Positions 1-5,284 of a stretch of DNA of 5,284 nt are shown here, piece by piece. Below the pieces are notes generated by a model. The model was not told the DNA's origin. It worked only from the letters and a program-made list of their open reading frames with translations, and ran no database searches. The DNA comes from Coraliomargarita_B sp046540835 (GTDB taxonomy: Bacteria; Verrucomicrobiota; Verrucomicrobiia; Opitutales; Coraliomargaritaceae): the NCBI GenBank assembly GCA_046540835.1, contig JBKHEL010000133.1, forward strand, positions 1-5,284, written 5' to 3'. A program made the position numbers and the translations under genes. The first letter of the stretch is position 1; every line of letters begins with the position of its first letter.

Positions 1-579
1 GTCGAGGAGGGTATGGATATCGACCACCGTCATCCCGGCACGCCGGGCGGCCTCCATACCAAGCTTCGTATCCTCAAAAGCATGACAGCGCCCGGGTGCC
101 ACGCCGATCCGCTCGGCTGCGAGCAAATAGGCATCGGGGGCAGGCTTCGGGTTGACCACGCAGTCCGCGCCGACGACCGCGCCGAACCAGTCCCGTATCC
201 CCAGTGCGCGTAGAATCTTCTCGGCCACCCATTTCTCGCTGCCCGTGGCCACAGCCATGGGAATATGCTCCCGGTGAAAGGCCGCGATCGCTCGAACCGG
301 GATGATCGGCTGAACTTCCCCGATCAGCTCGAGAAACAAGGCCTCCTTCGCCGCAGCGGCTGCATGGGCGTCCACCGTCACCCCCTGTTCTGCCGCAAGC
401 ATATTGATGATTTTTACCGCAGGCACACCCCCAAGCGCGTAAAAACGCTCTTCGGGAAAGTCGATCCCGTGAACCGCCATGGACCGCGACCAGGCAATAA
501 AGTGCGTCGGCATGGTATCGGCGAGCGTCCCGTCCATGTCGAAAACGAGCCCATCATAGTTGTCTTGCAGATTGCGCAT
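1..579 (-). CDS. HAD-superfamily phosphatase, YqaB / beta-phosphoglucomutase-like (3' end off the window)
   Basis: The reading frame starts at ATG 579-577 and stays open for 193 codons to the window edge, with no stop codon seen. An AAAGGA ribosome binding site lies 8 nt upstream of the start. All four HAD motifs are visible: motif I FDMDGT (nucleophile D14, acid/base D16), motif II ATGS (T112), motif III K145 in NPKPAPD, and motif IV FED (E169, D170). A helical cap of subfamily IA type lies between motifs I and II (about residues 22-95). The H-x-x-AW sequence after motif I (H26, W30) is shared by YqaB (fructose-1-phosphate phosphatase) and beta-phosphoglucomutases. The sequence as a whole reads closest to YqaB, which is about 188 residues, so little of the protein should be missing. 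It is probably a soluble cytoplasmic enzyme acting on a small phosphorylated sugar. The substrate cannot be read from sequence. It is transcribed away from the haem gene cluster. Confidence 0.9.
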   Translation of the reverse strand, partial: MRNLQDNYDGLVFDMDGTLADTMPTHFIAWSRSMAVHGIDFPEERFYALGGVPAVKIINMLAAEQGVTVDAHAAAAAKEALFLELIGEVQPIIPVRAIAAFHREHIPMAVATGSEKWVAEKILRALGIRDWFGAVVGADCVVNPKPAPDAYLLAAERIGVAPGRCHAFEDTKLGMEAARRAGMTVVDIHTLLD

Positions 580-680
580 ACCACGATTCCTTTCCGATCC
601 AACGCGCAACCGCAAGGCAATCTTCCTTTTCAGTTGCGCAGCAGGACCCGTTCGGGATGCTCCCACACAGTAATTCTCTC
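580..680. promoter_or_regulatory. Divergent intergenic region with a 7-bp inverted repeat
   Basis: This stretch separates the minus-strand HAD gene from the plus-strand gene cluster, so promoters for both units are expected here. I see no convincing -35/-10 pair on either strand. GCGCAAC at 604-610 and GTTGCGC at 633-639 form a perfect 7-bp inverted repeat with a 22-nt spacer. A further TTGCGCA occurs at 572-578 inside the start of the HAD gene. The repeat could be an operator for a dimeric regulator or simply chance. An AGGA at 643-646 is the only Shine-Dalgarno-like site on the plus strand, and it lies 10 nt before an alternative ATG at 657. Confidence 0.35.
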
Positions 681-1361
681 ATGTTCCGCTCAATACGAAA
701 TGCTTTTCTCACGGGAATCGTCGTCACCCTTCCCCTCGGCGTGACGATCATTGTCATCAATTTCCTGCTCCAGAAACTGGGCACACCAGCGAGCAACTTT
801 TTTTTCTGGTTCCTGGATCCGGATTGGCGCTCGACCCCAGCCCTCAAGCTGGCACTTGAATCCATCTCCGTATTGGTTGTTTTTTTCCTGATCACCGTGC
901 TCGGCTACGGCTCGCGTTTTGTCGTCGGCCGCATCCTCCTGCGCTGGCTTGAGCAACTCCTCGATAACGTGCCCTTCATCAACACCGTTTACCGCACCGT
1001 CAAGCAAATCGTCGACACCTTCGGACAGCAGAAGAAGGCCGTGTTCCAAGAGGTCGTGCTGATCGAATATCCGCGGAAAAAATGCTACGTGATCGGCTTT
1101 CTCACCAGCCAGGCCAAGGGAGAACCACAGGAGGTCACCGGCGAGACAATCGTCAATATCTTTGTCCCCACCACTCCGAACCCGACCAGCGGCTTTCTCC
1201 TGATGCTGCCCAAATCCGACGTCACCTTCCTTAATATGTCGATCAGCGACGGGATGAAACTGATCATCTCGGGTGGTGCAGTCGTCCCGCCTCAGACCCA
1301 TGCAGGGGCCGTGCAAATCGAAAATCCGCGCGAGGCCCGCGCCGCAGGAGAATTCGAATAA
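681..1361 (+). CDS. DUF502 family membrane protein
   Basis: The 226-residue protein matches the DUF502 (COG2928) family along its whole length. It has an N-terminal transmembrane helix at about residues 10-31, beginning FLTGIVVTLPLG as is usual in the family, and a second helix at about 61-80. These are followed by the signature blocks VPFINTVYRTVKQ (97-109), VVLIEYPRK (125-133), FVPTTPNPTSGF (161-172) and MSISDGMKLIISGG (186-199). The function of the family is not established. The protein is expected in the inner membrane with its C-terminal domain on one face. The ATG at 681 gives the usual family N-terminus but has no Shine-Dalgarno site. An in-frame ATG at 657 would add eight residues and has AGGA 10 nt upstream, so the start is uncertain. 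A run of eight T at 798-805 encodes part of a Phe tract, and the frame is intact there. It is the first gene of the five-gene cluster, 9 nt before the RecO-like gene. Confidence 0.92.
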   Translation: MFRSIRNAFLTGIVVTLPLGVTIIVINFLLQKLGTPASNFFFWFLDPDWRSTPALKLALESISVLVVFFLITVLGYGSRFVVGRILLRWLEQLLDNVPFINTVYRTVKQIVDTFGQQKKAVFQEVVLIEYPRKKCYVIGFLTSQAKGEPQEVTGETIVNIFVPTTPNPTSGFLLMLPKSDVTFLNMSISDGMKLIISGGAVVPPQTHAGAVQIENPREARAAGEFE

Positions 1362-1370
1362 GACTTCAAA

Positions 1371-1991
1371 ATGTCTCACCCTTCTCTCGTTCTCCGAATC
1401 GAACCCTCGGGGGAATCTTTTCTCAAACTGCATCTCCTGCGTCCGCAGGACGGCCTCCTCATCTGCTTGAAGCGGATCTCCAAAAAAAATCGTTCAAATC
1501 AACCGGTGCCCGACCTCTTTGATACGGCGGAGGTTACCCTGGAAAACTCAAAACAGGGCACGATGCGGTTCGTCCGCGAATACCATCTGCTGGAACGGCG
1601 CACCGCTATCGGGCGCGACTACCGCCGCCTCCAGCGCGCGTCCGAGTTTTGTCAATTACTCGTCCTGAACGCCCACTACATGCCCGATCTCCCCGCGCTC
1701 TACGAACTCGTCGCGCGAAGTCTCGACGGGTTCAACCAGCGCTCCACCCCGGATGTCGTTTTCCTCAAGAGCATTTTCCTGCTCCTAAGGGATGAAGGCT
1801 ACCCCGTCCACCAATCCTGGTGGGCCCGCTTACCGCCTACACTCCGGGCCTCGGCAAAACCCCTGATCGAACAACCCAGTCCGGATGCACTCGAACCTGA
1901 AGCTCATCGAGCCTGCCTGAGCGCGATTCAGCATCTGCTCAACTGGCTGCGCGGGGAGACCGAACTCACCCTTCCGGATAGCCTCAGATAA
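1371..1991 (+). CDS. RecO-like protein (divergent, putative DNA repair)
   Basis: This is a 206-residue soluble protein with no signal peptide or membrane segment. Residues 5-34 (LVLRIEPSGESFLKLHLLRPQDGLL and on) resemble the start of the RecO N-terminal OB fold, where a conserved G-E is followed by a strand pattern. From about residue 80 it is helical, with a block around 84-118 (YRRLQRASEFCQLL, then LPALYELVARSL) that resembles the RecO helical domain. RecO loads RecA onto SSB-coated single strands together with RecR. RecO is usually about 240 residues, and many members have a four-cysteine zinc site. This protein has only three scattered cysteines (32, 94, 182) and is shorter, so the match is by pattern and is not certain. 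The ATG at 1371 lies 9 nt after the DUF502 stop. The nearest purine-rich site (AGGAG 1346-1350) is too far away. If it is not RecO, it is an uncharacterised protein typical of this lineage. Confidence 0.6.
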   Translation: MSHPSLVLRIEPSGESFLKLHLLRPQDGLLICLKRISKKNRSNQPVPDLFDTAEVTLENSKQGTMRFVREYHLLERRTAIGRDYRRLQRASEFCQLLVLNAHYMPDLPALYELVARSLDGFNQRSTPDVVFLKSIFLLLRDEGYPVHQSWWARLPPTLRASAKPLIEQPSPDALEPEAHRACLSAIQHLLNWLRGETELTLPDSLR

Positions 1992-2000
1992 ATGATTGCC

Positions 2001-2030
2001 GCACACTCGTTTGACAAAATAATTTTCCCC
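2001..2030 (+). promoter_or_regulatory. Possible internal promoter before hemH
   Basis: The 54-nt gap before hemH contains an AT-rich patch that stands out from its GC-rich surroundings. AATAAT at 2018-2023 matches five of six bases of a sigma-70 -10 box. TTGCCG at 1996-2001 matches four of six -35 bases with a 16-bp spacer. A perfect TTGACA at 2011-2016 is also present, but no acceptable -10 box follows it at 16-18 bp. If used, this promoter would give hemH its own short leader. It is weak evidence only. Confidence 0.2.
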
Positions 2031-2045
2031 GCCTTCTCTGTCAGC

Positions 2046-3113
2046 ATGTCAAAACAAGGCGTCATTCTCCTCAATCTCGGATCTCCCGATTCCACCGATG
2101 TCGCAGACGTGCGCCGCTACCTGCGCGAGTTCCTGATGGACGGGCGGGTGATTGATGCCCCGTTCCCCATCCGCTGGTTTCTGGTCAATTGTCTGATTCT
2201 TCCGACGCGCCCGCGCGAGTCGGCGGAGGCCTATGCCGAGGTCTGGCAGGAGGGCGGCTCCCCGCTCATCCTCACCTCACAGGCTCAGCAGGCCGCGCTC
2301 GCGGCAACCCTGGATATTCCGGTTGAACTCGGTATGCGCTACGGCAACCCTTCGACGCCGGACGCCCTGCGACGTCTGCTTGATCAGGGCGTGGACGACC
2401 TCTTCATCGTCCCGATGTATCCACACTACGCGATGTCGAGCTTCGAGACCGCCGTTGTCCACCTGATGACGGCCATACGGAAGCTGGCACCCGACCTGAA
2501 GACCACCCTGCTCCCCCCCTTTTACCAGGATCCGGGATACATCGATGCCCTGGTCAAAAAAGCGGAACCTTCGATCAAAAGCGGCGATTTTGATAAATTG
2601 GTCTTCTCCTTCCACGGCATCCCTCAGCGTCACCTTGTCAAAGGGGACCCTTCCCATGAGCACTGCCTCAAGACGCCGGACTGCTGCAACACCTGCCACC
2701 CGGCTCATGCCACCTGCTACAGGCACCAGTGCGCCATGACGGTCGAGAAATTCGTCGCGTCCGCCGGACTGCCAAAAGACAAATACATGCTCACCTTCCA
2801 GAGCCGACTCGGACGCGAGCCCTGGCTGCAACCCTACACCGACAAGACACTCGAAGACCTCGCAGCGCAGGGGCACAAACGGGTCAAAGTGATCTGCCCG
2901 GCCTTCACGGCCGACTGCCTCGAAACGCTCGAAGAGATTGCCATGCAGGGCCGCGACAGCTTCCTTGAAGCAGGGGGGGAGGACTTCGAGCAGATCCCCT
3001 GCCTCAATGAATCACCCGACTTCATCGAGTTTCTTGCCGGAAAAGTCCGGGACTGGCAAGCGGGCGCATTCGAGACAGCCAGGGCAACACCACCAGCCTA
3101 TGTCGAGCATTAG
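2046..3113 (+). CDS. hemH: Ferrochelatase (protoporphyrin IX iron-lyase)
   Basis: The enzyme inserts Fe2+ into protoporphyrin IX, the last step of protohaem synthesis by the protoporphyrin-dependent route. The 355-residue protein has the family landmarks in order: LLNLGSPDS (8-16), MRYGNPS (97-103), PMYPHYAMSSFE (123-134), the active-site SFHGIP with metal-binding H190, TFQSRLGREPWLQPYT (250-265), and CPAFTADCLETLEE (284-297) with conserved acid E293. Between residues 207 and 229 it has six cysteines (207, 213, 214, 217, 224, 229). This is a pattern like the internal cysteine cluster of the subclass of bacterial ferrochelatases that hold a [2Fe-2S] centre. The ATG at 2046 puts the family N-terminus at MSKQGVILLN. 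An in-frame ATG at 1992, directly after the RecO-like stop, would add 18 residues that do not look conserved. Neither start has a clear Shine-Dalgarno site. The protein is probably cytoplasmic or loosely membrane-associated. It is followed after 58 nt by the HemX/CcsA-like gene. Confidence 0.97.
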   Translation: MSKQGVILLNLGSPDSTDVADVRRYLREFLMDGRVIDAPFPIRWFLVNCLILPTRPRESAEAYAEVWQEGGSPLILTSQAQQAALAATLDIPVELGMRYGNPSTPDALRRLLDQGVDDLFIVPMYPHYAMSSFETAVVHLMTAIRKLAPDLKTTLLPPFYQDPGYIDALVKKAEPSIKSGDFDKLVFSFHGIPQRHLVKGDPSHEHCLKTPDCCNTCHPAHATCYRHQCAMTVEKFVASAGLPKDKYMLTFQSRLGREPWLQPYTDKTLEDLAAQGHKRVKVICPAFTADCLETLEEIAMQGRDSFLEAGGEDFEQIPCLNESPDFIEFLAGKVRDWQAGAFETARATPPAYVEH

Positions 3114-3171
3114 CGCCTCCCGGGGCCCTTAGTCGTTGCCAGCAGTCCCTTCGCCGCTTCAACTTCGTGCC

Positions 3172-4032
3172 ATGTTCAGCGACATTGCTTTAACGGACCG
3201 GACGGTCTTTGCCCTGGGAGCGGGCATCTACGGGGCTGCCTTTTTGCTGGGGCTCCTCTCATTGCTCCTGCGCCGACCCTATTCGCGGGCGGCCATGTTT
3301 GCCCTGCTTACCGGCGGCTTCCTCCTGCAAACGCTCGGCCTGAACCTGCGCGGTGCCGAGATCCGGGCCTGCCCGCTGGGCAATACCTTCGAAATCGCCC
3401 AGTTTATCGCCTGGTCCCTTGTCCTGCTCTTTTTTATCATCGGTCCGGCCTTCAAACTAAGGCTCCTCGGTTTTTTCACGGCTGGTCTGGCTGCCCTTTT
3501 GTCGGGAGGCACCTTCGCCGTGCCGGGGTGGGACCGGGAATATCCGTCGGGCCTGTTTGGCGGTAACCCGTGGATCGAGCTGCACGCCTCACTCGCCATC
3601 TTCAGCTACGGCGTGTTCGCCATCCTGAGCCTGGTCTCCGCGATGTTCCTGATTCAGCAACACGGCCTAAAAGCCAAGCAAGTCAAAGGTCTCTACCAGT
3701 ATCTACCCTCTGTCCAACAGCTCGATCTCATGGCGAAGCGTCTCCTGCTCACCGGTGTCTACGTGCTAAGTGCTGCGCTCCTGTTCGGGGCCGTCTTCTG
3801 GATCGACAACCCGGATCTGGTGCCCGTATTCAAACTCACCGCAACCTGCCTAATCTGGGCGGGCTACCTGAGCGTCGCTGTCCTGCGCATGCAACGGCGC
3901 CTGGTCACCCGTCGTCATGCCATCGCTTCGATCCTGCTCTTCCTCCTTGCCATGGCCACGCTTTGGCCGGTCCAGTCCGCCCGAGGGACTGGTGATCCCA
4001 CACCCGGGCACACGCCTTCCATTGCAGAATAA
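3172..4032 (+). CDS. CcsA/HemX-like cytochrome c assembly family membrane protein
   Basis: The protein is a 286-residue integral membrane protein with about eight hydrophobic segments (near 12-34, 41-58, 75-96, 98-116, 134-162, 190-212, 219-239, 250-266). It fits the cytochrome c assembly protein domain shared by CcsA/ResC, YpjD and Bacillus HemX. Family features seen are CPLGNTFEIAQFIAW (67-81), ELHASLAIFSYGVFA with H138 (136-150), LPSVQQLDLMAKRLLLTG (178-195), an FWIDNP patch (209-214), and a last loop with H249. H138 and H249 are candidate haem ligands. The tryptophan-rich WWD motif of true CcsA haem handlers is not clearly present. CcsA-type proteins move haem for cytochrome c maturation, and HemX lowers the cellular amount of HemA. 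Its place directly before hemA (18-nt gap) favours a HemX-like role, but a haem-export role is equally possible. The ATG at 3172 was chosen over TTG 3136 because the extra 12 residues look unconserved. Neither has a Shine-Dalgarno site. Confidence 0.85.
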   Translation: MFSDIALTDRTVFALGAGIYGAAFLLGLLSLLLRRPYSRAAMFALLTGGFLLQTLGLNLRGAEIRACPLGNTFEIAQFIAWSLVLLFFIIGPAFKLRLLGFFTAGLAALLSGGTFAVPGWDREYPSGLFGGNPWIELHASLAIFSYGVFAILSLVSAMFLIQQHGLKAKQVKGLYQYLPSVQQLDLMAKRLLLTGVYVLSAALLFGAVFWIDNPDLVPVFKLTATCLIWAGYLSVAVLRMQRRLVTRRHAIASILLFLLAMATLWPVQSARGTGDPTPGHTPSIAE

Positions 4033-4050
4033 TTGCCTGCCTCGTTGACC

Positions 4051-5109
4051 ATGCATGATGTTTTGCAGTCTCTATTTGTGCTTGGAAGCTCTCACCGGGA
4101 AGCTCCACTGGAGGTGCGCGAGCGCATCGCCCTGAGCCAGGCTCAAAAGGATGCCCTGCAAACGAAACTCAAAGAGACCGCAGGCATCCGGGAATGCCTG
4201 ATCCTGAATACCTGCAACCGTTTGGAAATCTACGGCCTCGCGAAGAAAGCGGACGAGACGCTACAAGAGCTGATTCGCGAGACCCTCTGCCAGTCCAAAG
4301 GCCTTCCCCGATCCCTTTTTGACCGGCACTCCTTTTGGTCGACAAACCTGGATGTCATCCAGCACGCCCTGGAAGTTTCCACCGGGCTCGATTCACAGAT
4401 GATCGGTGAGACGGAGATCCTCCGCCAGATGAAAGCCGCCTACGCCGAAGCCCGCGAGGCCGGCACAACGGGAAAAGTGCTCAACCGTCTCTTCGAAAGA
4501 TGCTTTCAGGCCGCCAAAACCGCCCGCACCCGAACAGGGATCACCCGTGGCCAGATCAGTGTCGGCAACGTCGCCGTTGACCTCGCAAACCGCATTTTCG
4601 GTCGCCTGGACCGCAGCCGCGTCCTGCTTCTGGGCAGCGGAGAAGTCGGCGAGAAAACCGCTCAAGCCCTGAAGAGCCGGGGCGCTGCGGATATCGCCGT
4701 CAGCAGCCGCACCTTCGAGAATGCCCATCGCCTCGCCCACGCCCTCGGCGGTTCGGCGATCGACTTCGCCGACTTCATCGGGCAGCTCCATCACTTCGAT
4801 ATCGTAATCAGCTCGACCGCCGCACCAGGCACCCTGCTGGAGCGCGAAACCGTGCGCCGGACCATCCGGACGCGCCCCGAACGCCCCCTCTTTCTGATCG
4901 ACCTCGCCCTCCCCCGCGACATGGATCCATCCCTCCAAACACTGGAGAACGTCTACCTCTATAACCTCGATGACCTCTCCACCATCGCCAACGAGAACCT
5001 TGCCGCCCGCGAGGCCGAGATCGAAGACGCCCGCAAGATGCTCCGCAGCTCCGCCTGGCAGCTCTGGCTCCAACTCCGCCGCCGCGAACTCATGCGACAG
5101 GTCGGCTAA
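4051..5109 (+). CDS. hemA: Glutamyl-tRNA reductase, short form without the C-terminal dimerisation domain
   Basis: The enzyme reduces glutamyl-tRNA(Glu) with NADPH to glutamate-1-semialdehyde, the committed step of the C5 tetrapyrrole pathway. The catalytic domain holds VLGSSHREAPLEVRERIA (10-27), nucleophile C55 in LNTCNRLE, and GLDSQMIGETEIL (112-124) with E120. The linker and NADPH domain follow: RTRTGITRGQISVGNVAVDLA (159-179), the Rossmann loop LLGSGEVG (193-200), SSR (218-220) and FLIDLALPRDMDP (281-293). The spinal-helix region starts at about LYNLDDLS (303-310) and the protein stops at residue 352. Typical GluTRs are near 420 residues, so the roughly 70-residue C-terminal dimerisation domain is absent. 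No remnant of it can be seen downstream. All catalytic residues are present, so it is probably active. ATG 4051 gives the family N-terminus. TTG at 4033 and 4045 are alternatives, and none has a Shine-Dalgarno site. It is the last gene of the cluster in view. Confidence 0.96.
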   Translation: MHDVLQSLFVLGSSHREAPLEVRERIALSQAQKDALQTKLKETAGIRECLILNTCNRLEIYGLAKKADETLQELIRETLCQSKGLPRSLFDRHSFWSTNLDVIQHALEVSTGLDSQMIGETEILRQMKAAYAEAREAGTTGKVLNRLFERCFQAAKTARTRTGITRGQISVGNVAVDLANRIFGRLDRSRVLLLGSGEVGEKTAQALKSRGAADIAVSSRTFENAHRLAHALGGSAIDFADFIGQLHHFDIVISSTAAPGTLLERETVRRTIRTRPERPLFLIDLALPRDMDPSLQTLENVYLYNLDDLSTIANENLAAREAEIEDARKMLRSSAWQLWLQLRRRELMRQVG

Positions 5110-5118
5110 CCCCCACCC

Positions 5119-5243
5119 GGGCACATTTGCAAAGCAGGCGACCAAAACACACCCGCCCGGGCACATTTGCAAAGCAGAAGGCCAAAACACACCCGCCGGG
5201 CACATTTGCAAAGCAGGAGGCCAACACATACCCGCCGGGCACA
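5119..5243. repeat. Tandem direct repeat, 39-40 bp unit, three copies plus a 7-bp fragment
   Basis: The units begin GGGCACATTTGCAAAGCAG at 5119 (40 bp), 5159 (39 bp) and 5198 (39 bp). A fourth start, GGGCACA, lies at 5237-5243, after which the match stops. The first 19 bases are identical in all three full copies. The second half (CCAAAACACACCCGCC-like) differs at about three positions between neighbours. Each copy carries the palindrome TTTGCAAA (5126-5133, 5166-5173, 5205-5212). The array starts 10 nt after the hemA stop. The single-base length difference between units breaks any common reading frame, so it is not a coding repeat. It may be a minisatellite produced by slippage or a set of protein binding sites. 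Confidence 0.95.
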
Positions 5244-5245
5244 CT

Positions 5246-5271
5246 CCCCTCCTGCCTTCAGGTAGGAGGGG
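5246..5271 (+). other. Stem-loop, 11-bp stem with TTCA loop
   Basis: CCCCTCCTGCC (5246-5256) pairs with GGTAGGAGGGG (5261-5271) around a TTCA tetraloop. Ten pairs are Watson-Crick, and 5254-5263 is a G-U pair in plus-strand RNA but a C/A mismatch in minus-strand RNA. The hairpin is therefore better on transcripts reading out of hemA. No T-tract follows it (ACAGCCGCATCGC), so it is not a standard intrinsic terminator. It could end or stabilise the 3' end of the haem transcript, or be one copy of a dispersed intergenic hairpin repeat. Confidence 0.6.
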
Positions 5272-5284
5272 ACAGCCGCATCGC

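Noticed and set aside
265..744. Plus-strand open frame of 159 codons at the left end
   Set aside because: It lies opposite the HAD gene, which shows all four HAD motifs, and it overlaps the start of the DUF502 gene. Its translation has no recognisable family features.
798..805. Run of eight T (and a run of eight A in the RecO-like gene near 1483-1491) as frameshift or slippage sites
   Set aside because: Both genes read through in a single frame with conserved motifs or consistent composition on both sides, so there is no sign of a programmed or accidental frameshift.
690..1433. Minus-strand open frame of 247 codons opposite the DUF502 gene
   Set aside because: The plus strand encodes a full DUF502 protein. 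The antisense translation is low-complexity and charged as expected of a shadow frame in GC-rich DNA.
3114..3171. Terminator or promoter between hemH and the HemX/CcsA-like gene
   Set aside because: CCCGGGGCCC at 3119-3128 is only a short GC palindrome without a stable longer stem or T-tract, and no -35/-10 pair is visible.
5119..5243. CRISPR array
   Set aside because: The units are contiguous 39-40 bp direct repeats with no unique spacers of constant length between identical repeats, and no cas gene is present.
4393..5244. Minus-strand open frame of 283 codons running from the repeats into hemA
   Set aside because: It is antisense to hemA, whose motifs are unmistakable. Its MCPAG-type N-terminal repeats are just the tandem DNA repeat read through, and the 40/39-bp unit lengths do not keep a common frame.
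5246..5271. Intrinsic rho-independent terminator
   Set aside because: The stem is strong but it is followed by ACAGCCGCATCGC with no T-tract.

Overview
The window (about 60% G+C by eye) looks like chromosomal DNA from an aerobic or facultative Gram-negative bacterium. My best guess is Verrucomicrobiota, Opitutae-like. This is an inference from the divergent RecO-like protein, the cysteine-rich ferrochelatase, the short glutamyl-tRNA reductase and the general lack of Shine-Dalgarno sites. No single marker proves it. No mobile element, tRNA, rRNA, CRISPR array or phage gene is visible.

Layout: (1) Positions 1-579, minus strand, hold most or all of a HAD-superfamily phosphatase of the YqaB / beta-phosphoglucomutase-like group, which runs off the left edge with no stop codon seen. 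(2) Positions 580-680 are a divergent intergenic region with a 7-bp inverted repeat. (3) Positions 681-5109, plus strand, hold five co-directional genes with gaps of 9, 54, 58 and 18 nt, probably one transcription unit: a DUF502 membrane protein, a small RecO-like protein, ferrochelatase (hemH), a CcsA/HemX-type eight-helix membrane protein of the cytochrome c assembly family, and glutamyl-tRNA reductase (hemA). (4) Positions 5110-5284 are non-coding and carry a 39-40 bp tandem repeat (three copies plus a fragment) followed by an 11-bp-stem hairpin.

How the genes fit together: HemA makes the first committed step of tetrapyrrole synthesis by the C5 pathway (glutamyl-tRNA to glutamate-1-semialdehyde), and HemH makes the last step (iron into protoporphyrin IX). 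The membrane protein between them belongs to the family that includes Bacillus HemX, which lowers HemA levels, and CcsA/ResC, which handles haem for cytochrome c. The unit therefore couples entry, exit and probably control or use of haem. The DUF502 and RecO-like genes at the front have no obvious haem role.

This is mostly a housekeeping region. The items most worth a second look are the HemA that lacks the usual C-terminal dimerisation domain, the tandem repeat that begins 10 nt after its stop codon, the cysteine cluster in HemH that suggests an iron-sulfur centre, and the HemX-like/HemA pairing.
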